From positions 310,001 through 374,000 of the forward strand of contig NZ_BPUO01000008.1 of assembly GCF_022179805.1 (NCBI RefSeq): a stretch of DNA of 64,000 bases, read 5' to 3'. Made by a program: the position numbers and the translations under genes. How positions within the stretch are numbered: the stretch's first letter is position 1; each line of letters starts with the position of its first letter. The notes below the pieces were generated by a model. It made no database searches, was not told where the DNA came from, and saw only the letters and a list, made by a program, of their open reading frames with translations. This document shows, piece by piece, positions 7,253 through 17,175 of this stretch. The DNA is from Cupriavidus pauculus (GTDB taxonomy: Bacteria > Pseudomonadota > Gammaproteobacteria > Burkholderiales > Burkholderiaceae).

Positions 7253-9877
7253 TCAGACCTTCGCCGACACCCACTCCGTCACGCCGGCCAGGGCCTTCGG
7301 CAGACCCAACGGGTCGGTGCCACCGGCCTGGGCCATGTCCGGACGGCCGCCGCCCTTGCCGCCCACTTGCTGGGCGACGAAGTTGACCAGTTCACCGGCC
7401 TTCACCTTCGACGTGGCGTCGGCAGTCACGCCGGCGATCAGGCTGACCTTGCCGTCGGCAACTGCGGCCAGCACGATGGCGGCGCTCTGCAGCTTGTCCT
7501 TGAGCTTGTCCATCGTTTCGCGCAGCGTCTTGACGTCGGCGCCTTCGAGCTGGGCAGCCAGCACCTTCAGGCCCTTGACGTCCACAGCTTGCGACACGAG
7601 TTCGTCGCCTTGCGACGACGCCAGCTTGCTCTTGAGCTTTTCGAGTTCCTTTTCCAGCGTGCGCACCTGCTCCTGCACCTGGCCGATACGCGGCACCAGC
7701 TCGGTCGGCTGGGCGCGCAGCGCGGCAGCGGCTTCGTTCAGGCGTGCATCGAGCGCTTGCAGGTAGTGCAGCGCGTTGTCGCCGGTGATGGCTTCCACGC
7801 GACGGATGCCCGCGGCCACGCCGGCCTCGACCACGATCTTGAACAGGCCGATATCGCCTGTGCGCGTCACGTGCGTGCCGCCGCAGAGTTCCTTCGAGGT
7901 ACCGATCGACAGCACGCGCACGTCGTCGGCGTACTTCTCGCCGAACAGTGCCATGGCACCGCTCTTGACCGCATCGTCGAACGGCATGACGGCTGCCACG
8001 GTGGGCGCGTTGGCCAGGATCTCGGCGTTGACGATTTCCTCGATCTGGCGGATCTGGTCGTCGGTCACCGGCGCGTTGTGCGAGAAGTCGAAGCGCGTCT
8101 TGTCGGCATCGACCAGCGAACCCTTCTGCTGCACGTGGCTGCCCAGCACTTCGCGAAGCGCCTTGTGCATCAGGTGCGTGGCCGAGTGGTTGCGCACGGT
8201 GCGACCGCGACGGATCGCGTCGACCTGCGCCGCTACGGCATCGCCCACCTTGAGCACGCCGTTGGCCAGCGTGCCCTGGTGGCCGAACACGTCGGCCTGG
8301 ATCTTCGTGGTGTCGGACACGGTGAAGACGGCGGGGCCTGCCACCAGCGTGCCCTGGTCGCCCGCCTGGCCACCGGATTCGGCGTAGAACGGCGTGTTGT
8401 CGAGCACGACCACGCCGGTCTGGCCCGGCTGCATCGTGTCGACCGATGCGCCATCGACGTACAGCGCGGTCACGCGCACGCCTTCCATGCTCAGCGCGTC
8501 ATAGCCGTGGAACACGGTCTTGTCGCCCGTGTATTCCAGGCCGGCGGCCATCTTGAACTTGCCTGCGGCGCGGGCCTGTTCGCGCTGGCGGGTCATCGCG
8601 GCGTCGAACGCGGCTTCGTCCACCGTGATCTCCTGCTCGCGTGCCACGTCCTGCGTCAGGTCCAGCGGGAAGCCGAACGTGTCGTGCAGCTTGAACGCCA
8701 GTTCGCCATCCAGCACCTTGCCGCCCTTGGTCTTCAGATCGGCCACGGCGCCGTCCAGGATCGACATGCCGTTCTCGATGGTCTCGAAGAAGCGTTCTTC
8801 CTCGGCCTTGAGCACTTCCATCACGCGGTTTTCGGCGTCGGCCAGTTCCGGGTAGGCCTCGCCCATCTGTGCCACCAGGTCAGCCACGAGCTTGTGGAAG
8901 AACGGCGTCTTCGTGCCCAGCTTGTAGCCATGGCGGATGGCGCGGCGCACGATGCGGCGCAGCACGTAGCCGCGGCCTTCGTTGCCCGGGATCACGCCGT
9001 CGACGATCAGGAACGAGCAGGCGCGGATATGGTCGGCAATGACCTTCAGCGAATTCTGGTTCAGGTTGTCGCACTTCGTTTCACGTGCGGCGGCCTTGAT
9101 CAGCGCCTGGAACAGGTCGATCTCGTAGTTGCTGTGCACGTGCTGCAGCACCGCGGCAATGCGCTCCAGACCCATGCCGGTATCCACGCACGGCTTGGGC
9201 AGGCGCGTCATGTTGCCCTGCTCGTCGCGGTTGAACTGCATGAACACCAGGTTCCAGATCTCGATGTAGCGGTCGCCATCTTCTTCCGGCGATCCCGGCG
9301 GGCCACCCCAAACTTCCGGACCGTGGTCGTAGAAGATTTCCGAGCACGGGCCGCACGGGCCGGTGTCGGCCATCTGCCAGAAGTTGTCCGATGCGTAGCG
9401 CGCGCCCTTGTTGTCGCCGATGCGCACGATGCGGTCGGTCGGCACGCCCACTTCCTTGGCCCAGATGTCGTACGCCTCGTCATCCTCGGCATACACCGTC
9501 ACCCACAGCTTTTCGGCCGGCAGCTGGTAGACCTTGGTCAGCAGTTCCCAGGCGTACTGGATGGCTTCGCGCTTGAAGTAGTCGCCGAACGAGAAGTTGC
9601 CCAGCATTTCGAAGAACGTGTGGTGACGTGCGGTGTAACCCACATTCTCGAGATCGTTGTGCTTGCCGCCGGCGCGGACCGAGCGCTGCGACGACGTGGC
9701 GCGCGAGTACGGACGCTTGTCGGTGCCCAGGAACACGTCCTTGAACTGCACCATGCCCGAATTGGTGAACAGCAGCGTCGGGTCGTTCGCCGGCACCAGG
9801 CTGGACGAGCGGACCACGGTATGGCCCTTCGACTCGTAGAACTGCAGGAACTTGCTGCGGATGTCGGAGACTTTCAT
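7253..9877 (-). CDS. alaS: Alanyl-tRNA synthetase
   Basis: The 874-aa protein is a full-length class IIc aminoacyl-tRNA synthetase that charges tRNA-Ala with alanine in the cytoplasm. Domains in order are the catalytic core (about 1-240, with motif segments around [17 protein letters not shown]), the tRNA-recognition region, the editing domain with [11 protein letters not shown] and the downstream ELCGGTHV zinc-site motif, a coiled coil ([17 protein letters not shown]) and the C-terminal DHHA1/C-Ala domain ending with a [12 protein letters not shown] segment. It is monocistronic, converging on the nfeD-slipin unit with a shared terminator. Confidence 0.98.
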   Translation of the reverse strand: MKVSDIRSKFLQFYESKGHTVVRSSSLVPANDPTLLFTNSGMVQFKDVFLGTDKRPYSRATSSQRSVRAGGKHNDLENVGYTARHHTFFEMLGNFSFGDYFKREAIQYAWELLTKVYQLPAEKLWVTVYAEDDEAYDIWAKEVGVPTDRIVRIGDNKGARYASDNFWQMADTGPCGPCSEIFYDHGPEVWGGPPGSPEEDGDRYIEIWNLVFMQFNRDEQGNMTRLPKPCVDTGMGLERIAAVLQHVHSNYEIDLFQALIKAAARETKCDNLNQNSLKVIADHIRACSFLIVDGVIPGNEGRGYVLRRIVRRAIRHGYKLGTKTPFFHKLVADLVAQMGEAYPELADAENRVMEVLKAEEERFFETIENGMSILDGAVADLKTKGGKVLDGELAFKLHDTFGFPLDLTQDVAREQEITVDEAAFDAAMTRQREQARAAGKFKMAAGLEYTGDKTVFHGYDALSMEGVRVTALYVDGASVDTMQPGQTGVVVLDNTPFYAESGGQAGDQGTLVAGPAVFTVSDTTKIQADVFGHQGTLANGVLKVGDAVAAQVDAIRRGRTVRNHSATHLMHKALREVLGSHVQQKGSLVDADKTRFDFSHNAPVTDDQIRQIEEIVNAEILANAPTVAAVMPFDDAVKSGAMALFGEKYADDVRVLSIGTSKELCGGTHVTRTGDIGLFKIVVEAGVAAGIRRVEAITGDNALHYLQALDARLNEAAAALRAQPTELVPRIGQVQEQVRTLEKELEKLKSKLASSQGDELVSQAVDVKGLKVLAAQLEGADVKTLRETMDKLKDKLQSAAIVLAAVADGKVSLIAGVTADATSKVKAGELVNFVAQQVGGKGGGRPDMAQAGGTDPLGLPKALAGVTEWVSAKV

Positions 9878-9943
9878 GTTGTATCGGGCGCCTCCCGCGT
9901 CGTGGCAGGGCGCGGTGAGTCAGGTTGGATTTGCAAACCGTTG

Positions 9944-9949
9944 ATTATA
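9944..9949 (-). promoter_or_regulatory. Likely -10 element of alaS promoter
   Basis: On the minus strand TATAAT, a perfect match to the sigma70 -10 hexamer, lies 67 bases before the alaS start codon. The -35 region at the proper distance is GC-rich and poor. The rest of the 249-bp gap between alaS and the CoA-transferase gene is GC-rich and shows no gene. Confidence 0.6.
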
Positions 9950-10126
9950 CGGGGAAGCCCCGCCCCGGGGCACTGGGGCGAGGCGGCCATGTTGGGGCAA
10001 CGCCGCGCCGGCGCCAGCTGTCCGGTTATCGCCCACGGAACACCGGGCCCCGCGCCGGCCCCAGGGCAACGGCGCGGACGCCGGTGATAGAGTGCTGGCT
10101 CCTCAGACCTGCCAGCCTTGTCCGCC

Positions 10127-11347
10127 ATGGGTGCCCTCAGCCATCTCCGCGTTCTCGACCTTACCCGCGTGCTCGCGGGCCCCTGGTGCGCCCAGAATCT
10201 TGCCGATTTCGGTGCCGACGTGATCAAGATCGAGCGCCCGGGCGCCGGTGACGACACCCGCATCTGGGGCCCGCCCTGGCTCAAGACGCCCGACGGGCGC
10301 GACACCGCCGAGGCCGCCTACTACCTGGCCGCCAACCGCAACAAGCGCTCGGTGACCTGCGACATCAGCACGCCCGAAGGCCAGCAACTGGTGCGCGAGC
10401 TGGCCGCGCAGAGCGACGTGGTGCTGGAAAACTACAAGGTTGGCCAACTGAAGAAGTATGGCCTGGATTATGAATCGCTCAAGGCCGTCAAACCGGACCT
10501 GATCTACTGCTCGGTCACCGGCTTCGGCCAGACCGGCCCCTACGCCCAGCGTCCCGGCTACGACTTCATCATCCAGGGCATGGGCGGCTTCATGAGCCTG
10601 ACCGGCGAGCGCGACGACCTGCCCGGCGGTGGCCCGCAAAAGGCCGGCGTGGCAATCTCCGACCTGATGACGGGCCAGTACGCCACCATCGCCGTGATGG
10701 CCGCGCTGTCCCACCGTGACCGCACCGGCGAAGGCCAGTACATCGACATGGCACTGCTGGACGTGCAGGTGTCGATGCTGGCCAACATGAACACGAACTA
10801 CCTGGCCAGCGGCGAGGCGCCCCGGCGCTGGGGCAATGCCCACCCGAACATCGTGCCCTACCAGACCTTCCACGCGGCCGACGGCTGGATCATCGTGGCG
10901 GTTGGCAACGACGGCCAGTTCCGCAAGTTCGTCACCGCCGGCGGCCGCCCCGAGCTGGCCGACGATCCCCGCTTTGCCACCAATCCGCAGCGCGTGGCGC
11001 ACCGCGACGACCTGGTGCCGCTGCTGGCCGAAATGGTGGCGCCGCGCACGCGCGAGCAGTGGATCCTGGACCTGGAGCGCGCCGGCGTGCCGTGCGGCCC
11101 GATCAACACCCTGGACGAAGTCTTTGACAACGAACAGGTGGTGGCGCGCGGCCTGCGCGTGGACCTGCCCCACCCCACGGGCGGCACGGTCAAGCTGGTG
11201 GGCAGCCCTATGAAGATGAGCGCCACCCCGCCCGAGGCGCTGCGGCACCCGCCGTTGCTTGGGGAGCACACCGATGTGGTGCTTGGCGAGACACTCGGCT
11301 ACAGTGCCGAACACATCGCCGCCCTGCGTGCCAAGGGTGTTGTCTGA
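10127..11347 (+). CDS. Family III CoA-transferase (CaiB/BaiF)
   Basis: This 406-aa enzyme has the intertwined-ring fold of family III CoA-transferases. Seen are the N-terminal LRVLDLTRVLAGPWCAQ nucleotide-fold segment, ADVIKIERPG, the NRNKRSVTCDI stretch and the catalytic aspartate D179 in AISDLMTGQY, corresponding to Asp169 of formyl-CoA transferase. The C-terminal SATPPEALRHPPLLGEHTD tail is typical. Such enzymes move CoA between carboxylic acids through an aspartyl-CoA intermediate. The donor and acceptor are unknown. I use the ATG at 10127 and not the TTG at 10118. Downstream are a DUF2214 gene and a Bug receptor on the same strand. Confidence 0.9.
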   Translation: MGALSHLRVLDLTRVLAGPWCAQNLADFGADVIKIERPGAGDDTRIWGPPWLKTPDGRDTAEAAYYLAANRNKRSVTCDISTPEGQQLVRELAAQSDVVLENYKVGQLKKYGLDYESLKAVKPDLIYCSVTGFGQTGPYAQRPGYDFIIQGMGGFMSLTGERDDLPGGGPQKAGVAISDLMTGQYATIAVMAALSHRDRTGEGQYIDMALLDVQVSMLANMNTNYLASGEAPRRWGNAHPNIVPYQTFHAADGWIIVAVGNDGQFRKFVTAGGRPELADDPRFATNPQRVAHRDDLVPLLAEMVAPRTREQWILDLERAGVPCGPINTLDEVFDNEQVVARGLRVDLPHPTGGTVKLVGSPMKMSATPPEALRHPPLLGEHTDVVLGETLGYSAEHIAALRAKGVV

Positions 11348-11437
11348 CGTCGGAATCCGACCAGATATTGACCGCGCCTGCCTTTGGCGGGCGCCCGGGC
11401 CGGTGATCATGACGCTTTTCCATTCCTAGGAGAATGC

Positions 11438-11893
11438 ATGCTGACCGACGCCTTGCTCGCGTTCCTGCACTTCACGGCCATCTTCATCCTGATCACGCTG
11501 ATGGCCGCCGAGGCCGTGGTCCTGCGCCCGGACATGACCCCGGCCGTCGTACGCCGCCTGTCGATCTACGACGCGATCTACTTCATTTCGGCGATGGTCA
11601 CGCTGGCCACCGGCCTGCTGCGGCTGTTCTACGGCGCCAAGGGCGTGGATTTCTATATCCACAACCCGTGGTTCCACGCCAAGATGACCGTGTTCGTGGT
11701 CATCGCGCTGTGCTCGCTGCCACCCACGTTCATGTTCTCCAAATGGCGCAAGCAGGCAAAGCGCTTGCCAGAATTCGTTCCCGCGCCGGCCGAGATCAAG
11801 AAAGCCCGCCGCTGGGTCATGATCGAGGCCCATCTGGTGATCCTGCTGCCGTTGTGCGCCGTGATGATGGCGCGCGGCATCGGCATCCGCTGA
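11438..11893 (+). CDS. DUF2214 family inner-membrane protein
   Basis: The 151-aa protein has four hydrophobic segments (about 5-24, 48-65, 82-100 and 129-147) and matches the DUF2214 family by length and by the LHFTAIFILI start and YNPWFHAK-like DFYIHNPWFHAKM motif. The ATG has TAGGAG 7-8 bases upstream. No function is established for the family. It lies 90 bp after the CoA-transferase gene and 77 bp before a Bug receptor gene, so may be co-transcribed with them. Confidence 0.8.
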   Translation: MLTDALLAFLHFTAIFILITLMAAEAVVLRPDMTPAVVRRLSIYDAIYFISAMVTLATGLLRLFYGAKGVDFYIHNPWFHAKMTVFVVIALCSLPPTFMFSKWRKQAKRLPEFVPAPAEIKKARRWVMIEAHLVILLPLCAVMMARGIGIR

Positions 11894-11970
11894 CCTACGC
11901 CGCACCCGTGGGAGCCGGCGCGCAACGTACGCGCCAGCCCGCCAAGATTCCCATCCTTTCCACGATTGAC

Positions 11971-12975
11971 ATGCTGAAGACCCTGCTCACGGCCGCCCTG
12001 GCGGCCACCATGGCCCTGTCCGTGACCGCGCCGGCCCAGGCCGCCGGCGCCAACTGGCCGACCAAGCCGATCCGCTTCGTGGTGCCCTACCCCGCCGGCG
12101 GCCCGCTGGACACCGTGGCGCGTGCCATTGGCGAGAAACTGCGCGACAGCCTGGGCCAGCCCGTGGTGGTCGAGAACAAGCCCGGTGCCGGCGGCAACCT
12201 GGGCGCGGACTACGTGGCCAAGCAGCCGGCCGACGGCTACACCATCGTGATGGGCGCGGTGGCCACGCACGCAATCAATCCCACGCTGTTCACGAAGATG
12301 CCCTATGACCCGGTCAAGGACTTTGCGCCGATCACGCTGGTGGCCGATGTGCCGAACGTGCTGGTGATGCACCCGGGCAAGGCCGCGGAGCTGCACATCA
12401 ACAACGTGCGCGACCTGGTGGAGTACGCGCGCAAGCATCCGGGCAAGCTCGACTACGCGTCGGGCGGCAACGGCAGCGCGGGCCATCTGTCGGGCGAGCT
12501 GTTCAAGAGCATGGCGCACGTCAGCATGGTGCACATCCCTTACAACGGCGCCAGCCCGGCGCAGTTGTCGGTGCTGTCGGGCCAGACTGACCTGATCTTC
12601 GACAACCTGGCCTCGGCGTCGGCCAACATCAAGGCCGGCAAGCTCAAGGCGTTTGCCGTGACCACGCCCGCCCGCGCGGCGGCGTTCCCCGACCTGCCGA
12701 CCATTGCCGAGGCCGGCAAGGGGCTGGGCCTGGAAGGGTTCGACATCTCCACGTGGTTTGGCGTCCTGGCGCCGGCCGGCACGCCGCGCGACATCGTCGA
12801 CCGACTCAACCACGACATCGTGGCCATCCTGAAGACCGACGACATGAAGGCCCGCCTGGCGCGTATCGGCGCACAGCCGGCTCCCACCACGCCCGAGCAG
12901 TTCGGCGCGCTGATCCAGCGCGAGCTGAAGAAGTACGGCCAGGTGGTCAAGGTCTCCGGCGCGAAGGTCGATTGA
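11971..12975 (+). CDS. Bug-family periplasmic solute-binding protein (TctC-like)
   Basis: The 334-aa protein has a Sec signal peptide (residues 1-24, cleavage after APAQA) and the Bug fold: WPTKPIRFVVPYPAGGPLDTVAR, then VVENKPGAGGNLGADYVAK, both of which line the ligand pocket. Bug receptors bind carboxylates or amides in the periplasm and hand them to TctAB carriers or signal. No tctA/tctB pair is adjacent; the nearest is at 15123-17100. Bug genes beside CoA-transferase genes are common in Burkholderiales, suggesting an organic-acid uptake and activation pair. Its last 29 bp overlap the antiporter gene on the other strand. Confidence 0.9.
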   Translation: MLKTLLTAALAATMALSVTAPAQAAGANWPTKPIRFVVPYPAGGPLDTVARAIGEKLRDSLGQPVVVENKPGAGGNLGADYVAKQPADGYTIVMGAVATHAINPTLFTKMPYDPVKDFAPITLVADVPNVLVMHPGKAAELHINNVRDLVEYARKHPGKLDYASGGNGSAGHLSGELFKSMAHVSMVHIPYNGASPAQLSVLSGQTDLIFDNLASASANIKAGKLKAFAVTTPARAAAFPDLPTIAEAGKGLGLEGFDISTWFGVLAPAGTPRDIVDRLNHDIVAILKTDDMKARLARIGAQPAPTTPEQFGALIQRELKKYGQVVKVSGAKVD

Positions 12976-14755
12976 GCGATCCACGCGCCTTGTCGCGCAG
13001 ACGCCAGAGCCGGTCCTTGCCGTCCCTGGCGTCTTCCGCCGCGTTGCGCGGCAGCAGCAATCCCACCTGAATGATGCGTGGCCCTTCCATCCGGGTCACG
13101 GTCAGCCGCAGGCCGGCGATCTCGACGGCATCGCCCTCCACAGGCGGCGACGGAAACACCGCCAGCATCGCCTGCTCCAGCGTCCGGTCCTGTTCCTCGG
13201 GGTCCAGCGGGCGCGTGCCATAGAGCGCCGCCACCTCGGCCAGCCTGGCCTGCCCATCGAGCAGGAAATCGTGCGATACCTGGTCCCATGCCGGCGACGC
13301 GGCCGGCTTCAGGAACAGTCGCGACAGGCGCGGCATCGACGGACTTGGCGCCAGGATCGTCACGATATCGCCCGCGCGCAGCACCACCTGATCCAGCGGC
13401 ACCAGCGCCCCGTCGCGCGCCACCGTCACCAGCCGGCTGCGCGGCGGCAGTTCGGCCTGGTCGGCGCGCAGGTCTTCCATCGGCGAATTGGCGGCCACCG
13501 CGAACTGCATCAGCTCCATGCCCGGCGCCTCGACGCCGCGCAGACGCTCGCGCGACAACGGCTCGTCATAGGCGGGCCGCAGCACCCGCGCCAGCCGCGC
13601 GGCCAGCGCCACCGTGGTGCCCTGGCATAGCAGGCTGGCCAGCACCACGGCAAAGGCCACACGGAACAGCAGTCCGGAATCCTCCATGCCCTGCAGCAGC
13701 GGAAACAGCGACAGCACGATCGGCACCGCGCCGCGCAAGCCCATCCAGGCCAGGAATCCCTTCTCGCGCGGGCTGAACCGGAACGGCAGCAGCGAGACAA
13801 ACACCGCCAGGGGCCGCGCCACGCACATCAGGAACACCGCCAGCGCAAAGGCCGGCAGCGCGATATCCCAGATCCGGTGCGGCGTCACCAGCAGGCCCAG
13901 CAGCAGGAACATTGCCGACTGCGCCAGCCAGGCCATGCCGTCCATGGCGCGCAGCACGTCCTCGCTCACGGCCCGGCCGCGGTTGCCCACCATCATCCCG
14001 GCCAGGTAGATGGCCAGGAATCCGCTGCCGCCAAACGACTGGACGATAGCCCAGACCATGCAGCCCGCCGAGCAGATCAGGATGGCCTGCAGCCCTTCGG
14101 CCACATTGACGCGCTCCATGACGTTGGCCATGCAATAGCCCAGGCCTACGCCGAGCAGACCGCCCACCCCGAACTGCACCAGCAGCCGCAGCGCCAGCGC
14201 CCCGGGCGACAGGCTGTTGGGTGCCGCAATCCATTCGATCAGGGTCAGCGTCAGGAAGATGGCCATCGGGTCGTTGATGCCCGATTCGATCTCGAGCACG
14301 CTGGCCACGCGCTCCTTGAGCCGGATGCCGCTGCCGTTGAGCAGCGAGAACACGGCGGCGGCATCGGTGGAGCCCACGATGGCGCCCAGCAGCAGCCCCA
14401 GCCGCCAGTCGATGCCGAACATCCAGGTCGCGAACAATCCCACCAGCACGGCGGTCAGCGCCACGCCCACGGTGGCCAGCGACAGCGACGGCCGCAGCGC
14501 CACCCGAAAGGTGGCAAAGCGCGTGCGCAGCCCGCCATCGAGCAGGATCACGGCCAGCGCGATATTGCCGACCAGGAAACTGAGCCAGGTATTGGCAAAG
14601 CGGATGCCGCCCGGGCCGTCCACGCCGGCGGCCATGCCCACGCCCAGGAAGACCAGCAGGAACGGCACCCCGAAGCGCGCCGAGAACACCCCGAGCAGAA
14701 TGCCCAGCGTCATCACCAGCGCGCCAATCAGAATGGCGTGGTCGATCGCTTCCAA
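12947..14755 (-). CDS. K+/H+ antiporter, NhaP2/CvrA type
   Basis: The 602-aa protein is a CPA1-family cation/proton antiporter of the inner membrane. About twelve to thirteen spans occupy residues 1-390, with the ion-binding motifs GSTDAAAVFSLLNG and ESGINDPMAIFLT (the ND pair). A TrkA_C (RCK_C) regulatory domain follows around 405-480 (GVEAPGMELMQFAVAANSPM), then a CorC/HlyC-like transporter-associated tail. Length and arrangement fit NhaP2, which extrudes K+ in exchange for H+. The gene converges on the Bug receptor gene and overlaps it by 29 bp. Confidence 0.9.
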   Translation of the reverse strand: MEAIDHAILIGALVMTLGILLGVFSARFGVPFLLVFLGVGMAAGVDGPGGIRFANTWLSFLVGNIALAVILLDGGLRTRFATFRVALRPSLSLATVGVALTAVLVGLFATWMFGIDWRLGLLLGAIVGSTDAAAVFSLLNGSGIRLKERVASVLEIESGINDPMAIFLTLTLIEWIAAPNSLSPGALALRLLVQFGVGGLLGVGLGYCMANVMERVNVAEGLQAILICSAGCMVWAIVQSFGGSGFLAIYLAGMMVGNRGRAVSEDVLRAMDGMAWLAQSAMFLLLGLLVTPHRIWDIALPAFALAVFLMCVARPLAVFVSLLPFRFSPREKGFLAWMGLRGAVPIVLSLFPLLQGMEDSGLLFRVAFAVVLASLLCQGTTVALAARLARVLRPAYDEPLSRERLRGVEAPGMELMQFAVAANSPMEDLRADQAELPPRSRLVTVARDGALVPLDQVVLRAGDIVTILAPSPSMPRLSRLFLKPAASPAWDQVSHDFLLDGQARLAEVAALYGTRPLDPEEQDRTLEQAMLAVFPSPPVEGDAVEIAGLRLTVTRMEGPRIIQVGLLLPRNAAEDARDGKDRLWRLRDKARGSLNRPSRRRP

Positions 14756-14828
14756 GCGGGCTCTCCTCTCGTCGTTTCTATGTCGTCTCTATGTCGTTCT
14801 TTTTCGGGGACGTCAGGCCATGCGAAAG

Positions 14829-14845
14829 CTTTCACTCCAGCTTTC
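14829..14845. promoter_or_regulatory. Variant copy of the CTTTCA direct-repeat box in the antiporter-tctB gap
   Basis: The 367-bp gap 14756-15122 carries no gene that I can support. It holds this degenerate copy (CTTTCA-CTC-CAGCTTTC, repeat spacing 12 bp) of the box described at 15023 and 18073, overlapping a perfect palindrome GAAAGCTTTC at 14824-14833, plus two TCTATGTCGT repeats near 14777-14796 and a half site CTTTCAG near 14969. Confidence 0.4.
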
Positions 14846-15022
14846 GATCATAGGTGCCCGCAAGCCGCCGGTCTGTCGGTTTCCGTCCTGCCCAAGGCCA
14901 TTCCCCTACGCCCTCAATCCGCGTATTCCCTGCACTTTTCCTTGCATCGTCAACGACTTACCGAAACCTTTCAGACGTCTGCGTAGGGACATACCCTGAG
15001 GTTGCCACTTTATGCAGACATA

Positions 15023-15039
15023 TGAAAGCTGGCTGAAAG
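15023..15039 (-). promoter_or_regulatory. Candidate operator before tctBA (direct repeat, 11-bp spacing)
   Basis: Read on the minus strand this is CTTTCAGCCAGCTTTCA, matching the box at 18073-18089 in 16 of 17 positions. It lies 84 bp upstream of the tctB start. The two CTTTC units are one helical turn apart, so a dimer could bind on one face of the DNA. Binding protein is not known; the neighbouring LysR protein or a TctD/PhoB-like response regulator are the candidates. Confidence 0.6.
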
Positions 15040-15122
15040 GATGCGCTTTTAACTTCCACCCTGCCGCGACCTGGGAGCCTTTGTCGCGAAGATTTCAAGC
15101 AGTCATATCGAGGAGAATCATT

Positions 15123-15584
15123 TTGCGCATACGTAGCCAAAAGGACTTTGCCTCCGGCCTGATGTTCATTCTGGTCGGTCTGAGCTTTTCCTTCGTCGCC
15201 CGTGGCTATTCCATGGGAACGGCCGCCAAGATGGGACCGGGATACTTCCCGTTCTGGCTCGGCATCGTGCTCGCCCTTCTGGGCGCGCTGGTCCTGTGGG
15301 GTTCGCTGTCTTCCAAGGCGGAAGAAGATCATCTGGCCCGCTGGGACCTGAAGATCCTGCTGTGGATCCTGGGTGCCGTGGTGCTGTTCGGCCTGCTGCT
15401 CAAGCCCCTGGGCATGGTGCTGTCGGTGGTGGTACTGGTGCTGGTTTCCTCGATGGCCAGTCACGAATTCAGCTGGAAGGGTGCCATCCTGAACGCGATC
15501 ATCCTGGTCGTGATCAGCATGGGTGCCTTCGTGTACGGCATCAACCTGCAGATGCCGGTGTGGCCGGCCTTCCTGGCAAGCTAA
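15123..15584 (+). CDS. tctB: Tripartite tricarboxylate transporter small subunit TctB
   Basis: The 153-aa protein has four hydrophobic segments (about 10-26, 41-58, 75-110, 126-143) and the TctB-family pattern SQKDFASGLMFILVGLSF and MGPGYFPFWLGIVLALLG. The start is a TTG with AGGAG ending 7 bases upstream; no ATG serves better. TctB is the small membrane subunit of the TTT carrier and works with TctA and a periplasmic Bug/TctC receptor. tctA follows after 13 bp. The matching receptor is probably the gene at 18239. Confidence 0.9.
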   Translation: MRIRSQKDFASGLMFILVGLSFSFVARGYSMGTAAKMGPGYFPFWLGIVLALLGALVLWGSLSSKAEEDHLARWDLKILLWILGAVVLFGLLLKPLGMVLSVVVLVLVSSMASHEFSWKGAILNAIILVVISMGAFVYGINLQMPVWPAFLAS

Positions 15585-15597
15585 GGAGACGAGCCTC

Positions 15598-17100
15598 ATG
15601 GAACTGTTAGCCAACCTCGGACTGGGCTTTTCCACCGCCCTGTCCTTCCAGAACATCGCGTACGCCTTCCTGGGCTGCGTACTGGGTACGCTGATTGGCG
15701 TGCTGCCGGGCCTGGGCCCGCTGGCCACCATCGCAATGCTGCTGCCCGTGACCTACACGCTGCCCCCGGTGGCCGCGCTGATCATGCTGGCCGGTATCTA
15801 CTACGGCGCCCAGTACGGTGGTTCCACCACCGCCATCCTGGTGAACCTGCCCGGTGAATCGTCGTCGGTGGTGACCACCATCGACGGCTACCAGATGGCG
15901 CGGCGCGGACGTGCCGGCGTGGCACTGGCCACGGCGGGTCTCGGTTCGTTCTTCGCCGGCTGCGTGGCCACGCTGATCCTGGCCGCTTTCGCGGCTCCGC
16001 TGTCGGAACTGGCGTTCAAGTTCGGCCCCGCCGAGTACTTCTCGCTGATGATCCTGGGCCTGATCGGCGCCGTGGTGCTGGCATCGGGTTCGCTGGTCAA
16101 GGCCATCTCGATGATCGTGCTGGGCCTGCTGCTGGGTCTGGTCGGTACCGACGTGAACTCGGGCGCCGCGCGCTTCTCGTTCGACGTGCCTGAACTGACC
16201 GACGGCCTGAACTTCGTGTCGGTGGCCATGGGTGTGTTCGGTTTCGCGGAAATCATCGCGAACCTGGAACAGAAGGAGGCCCGCGAGACCTTCACGGACC
16301 ACGTGACGAACCTGTTCCCGACCAAGGAAGACTTCAAGCGCATGATTCCGGCTATCCTGCGCGGCACGGCGCTGGGTTCGATGCTGGGTATCCTGCCTGG
16401 CGGCGGTGCGGCACTGGCTTCGTTTGCAGCGTACTCGCTGGAAAAGAAGACGTCGAAGTATGCGCATGAGTTCGGCAAGGGCGCGATCGAAGGCGTGGCA
16501 GGTCCGGAATCGGCCAACAACGCCGCGGCACAGACGTCGTTCATTCCGCTGCTGACGCTCGGCATTCCGCCTAACGCCGTGATGGCGCTGATGGTGGGCG
16601 CGATGACGATCCACAACATCCAGCCGGGTCCGCAGGTGATGACCAGCAATCCGGCGCTGTTCTGGGGCCTGATCGCCTCGATGTGGCTCGGCAACCTGAT
16701 CCTGATCATCCTGAACCTGCCGATGATCGGTATCTGGGTGAAGCTGCTGAAGGTGCCTTACCGCTACCTGTACCCGGCCATCCTGACGTTCTGCTGCATC
16801 GGCGTGTACTCGGTCCAGAACACCACGTTCGACGTGTTCCAGACCGCGGCATTCGGCGTGATCGGCTACCTGTTCATCAAGCTCAAGTGCGAACCGGCGC
16901 CGCTGCTGCTGGGCTTCGTGCTGGGACCGATGATGGAAGAAAACTTCCGCCGCTCGCTGCTGCTGTCGCGTGGTGACTTCAGCGTGTTCGTGACGCGTCC
17001 GCTGTCGATGGGCCTGCTGGTTGCCGCGGCAATCCTGGTGGCGATCGTGGCGATGCCGTCGATCAAGTCCAAGCGCGAAGAAGCGTTCCAGGAAGAATAA
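15598..17100 (+). CDS. tctA: Tripartite tricarboxylate transporter large subunit TctA
   Basis: The 500-aa protein has about twelve membrane segments and two family signatures: LIGVLPGLGPLATIAMLLP with GGSTTAILVNLPGESSSVVT near the N-terminus, and the internal repeat LGILPGGGAALASFAAYSLEKK with GAIEGVAGPESANNAAAQTSFIP split over about 265-320. This is the transport subunit that imports carboxylates using the ion gradient. Ribosome site AAGGAG precedes the ATG. It ends just before a terminator shared with the converging LysR gene. Confidence 0.95.
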   Translation: MELLANLGLGFSTALSFQNIAYAFLGCVLGTLIGVLPGLGPLATIAMLLPVTYTLPPVAALIMLAGIYYGAQYGGSTTAILVNLPGESSSVVTTIDGYQMARRGRAGVALATAGLGSFFAGCVATLILAAFAAPLSELAFKFGPAEYFSLMILGLIGAVVLASGSLVKAISMIVLGLLLGLVGTDVNSGAARFSFDVPELTDGLNFVSVAMGVFGFAEIIANLEQKEARETFTDHVTNLFPTKEDFKRMIPAILRGTALGSMLGILPGGGAALASFAAYSLEKKTSKYAHEFGKGAIEGVAGPESANNAAAQTSFIPLLTLGIPPNAVMALMVGAMTIHNIQPGPQVMTSNPALFWGLIASMWLGNLILIILNLPMIGIWVKLLKVPYRYLYPAILTFCCIGVYSVQNTTFDVFQTAAFGVIGYLFIKLKCEPAPLLLGFVLGPMMEENFRRSLLLSRGDFSVFVTRPLSMGLLVAAAILVAIVAMPSIKSKREEAFQEE

Positions 17101-17135
17101 GAACGCTGTATCGCGATACAACGCAGTACAAAAAA

Positions 17136-17160
17136 GGGCGCCCTGGTGGCGCCCTTTTTT
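17136..17160. terminator. Intrinsic terminator after tctBA and the converging LysR gene
   Basis: Stem GGGCGCC (17136-17142) and GGCGCCC (17148-17154) with loop CTGGT is followed by TTTTTT, and preceded by a run of A (17130-17135) that makes it work on the minus strand too. Confidence 0.9.
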
Positions 17161-17175
17161 ATTTGCCGCGCGGGC

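Noticed and set aside
7223-10087. 954-codon plus-strand frame opposite alaS
   Set aside because: It runs fully antisense to alaS and is rich in His/Arg/Val/Leu with no domain.
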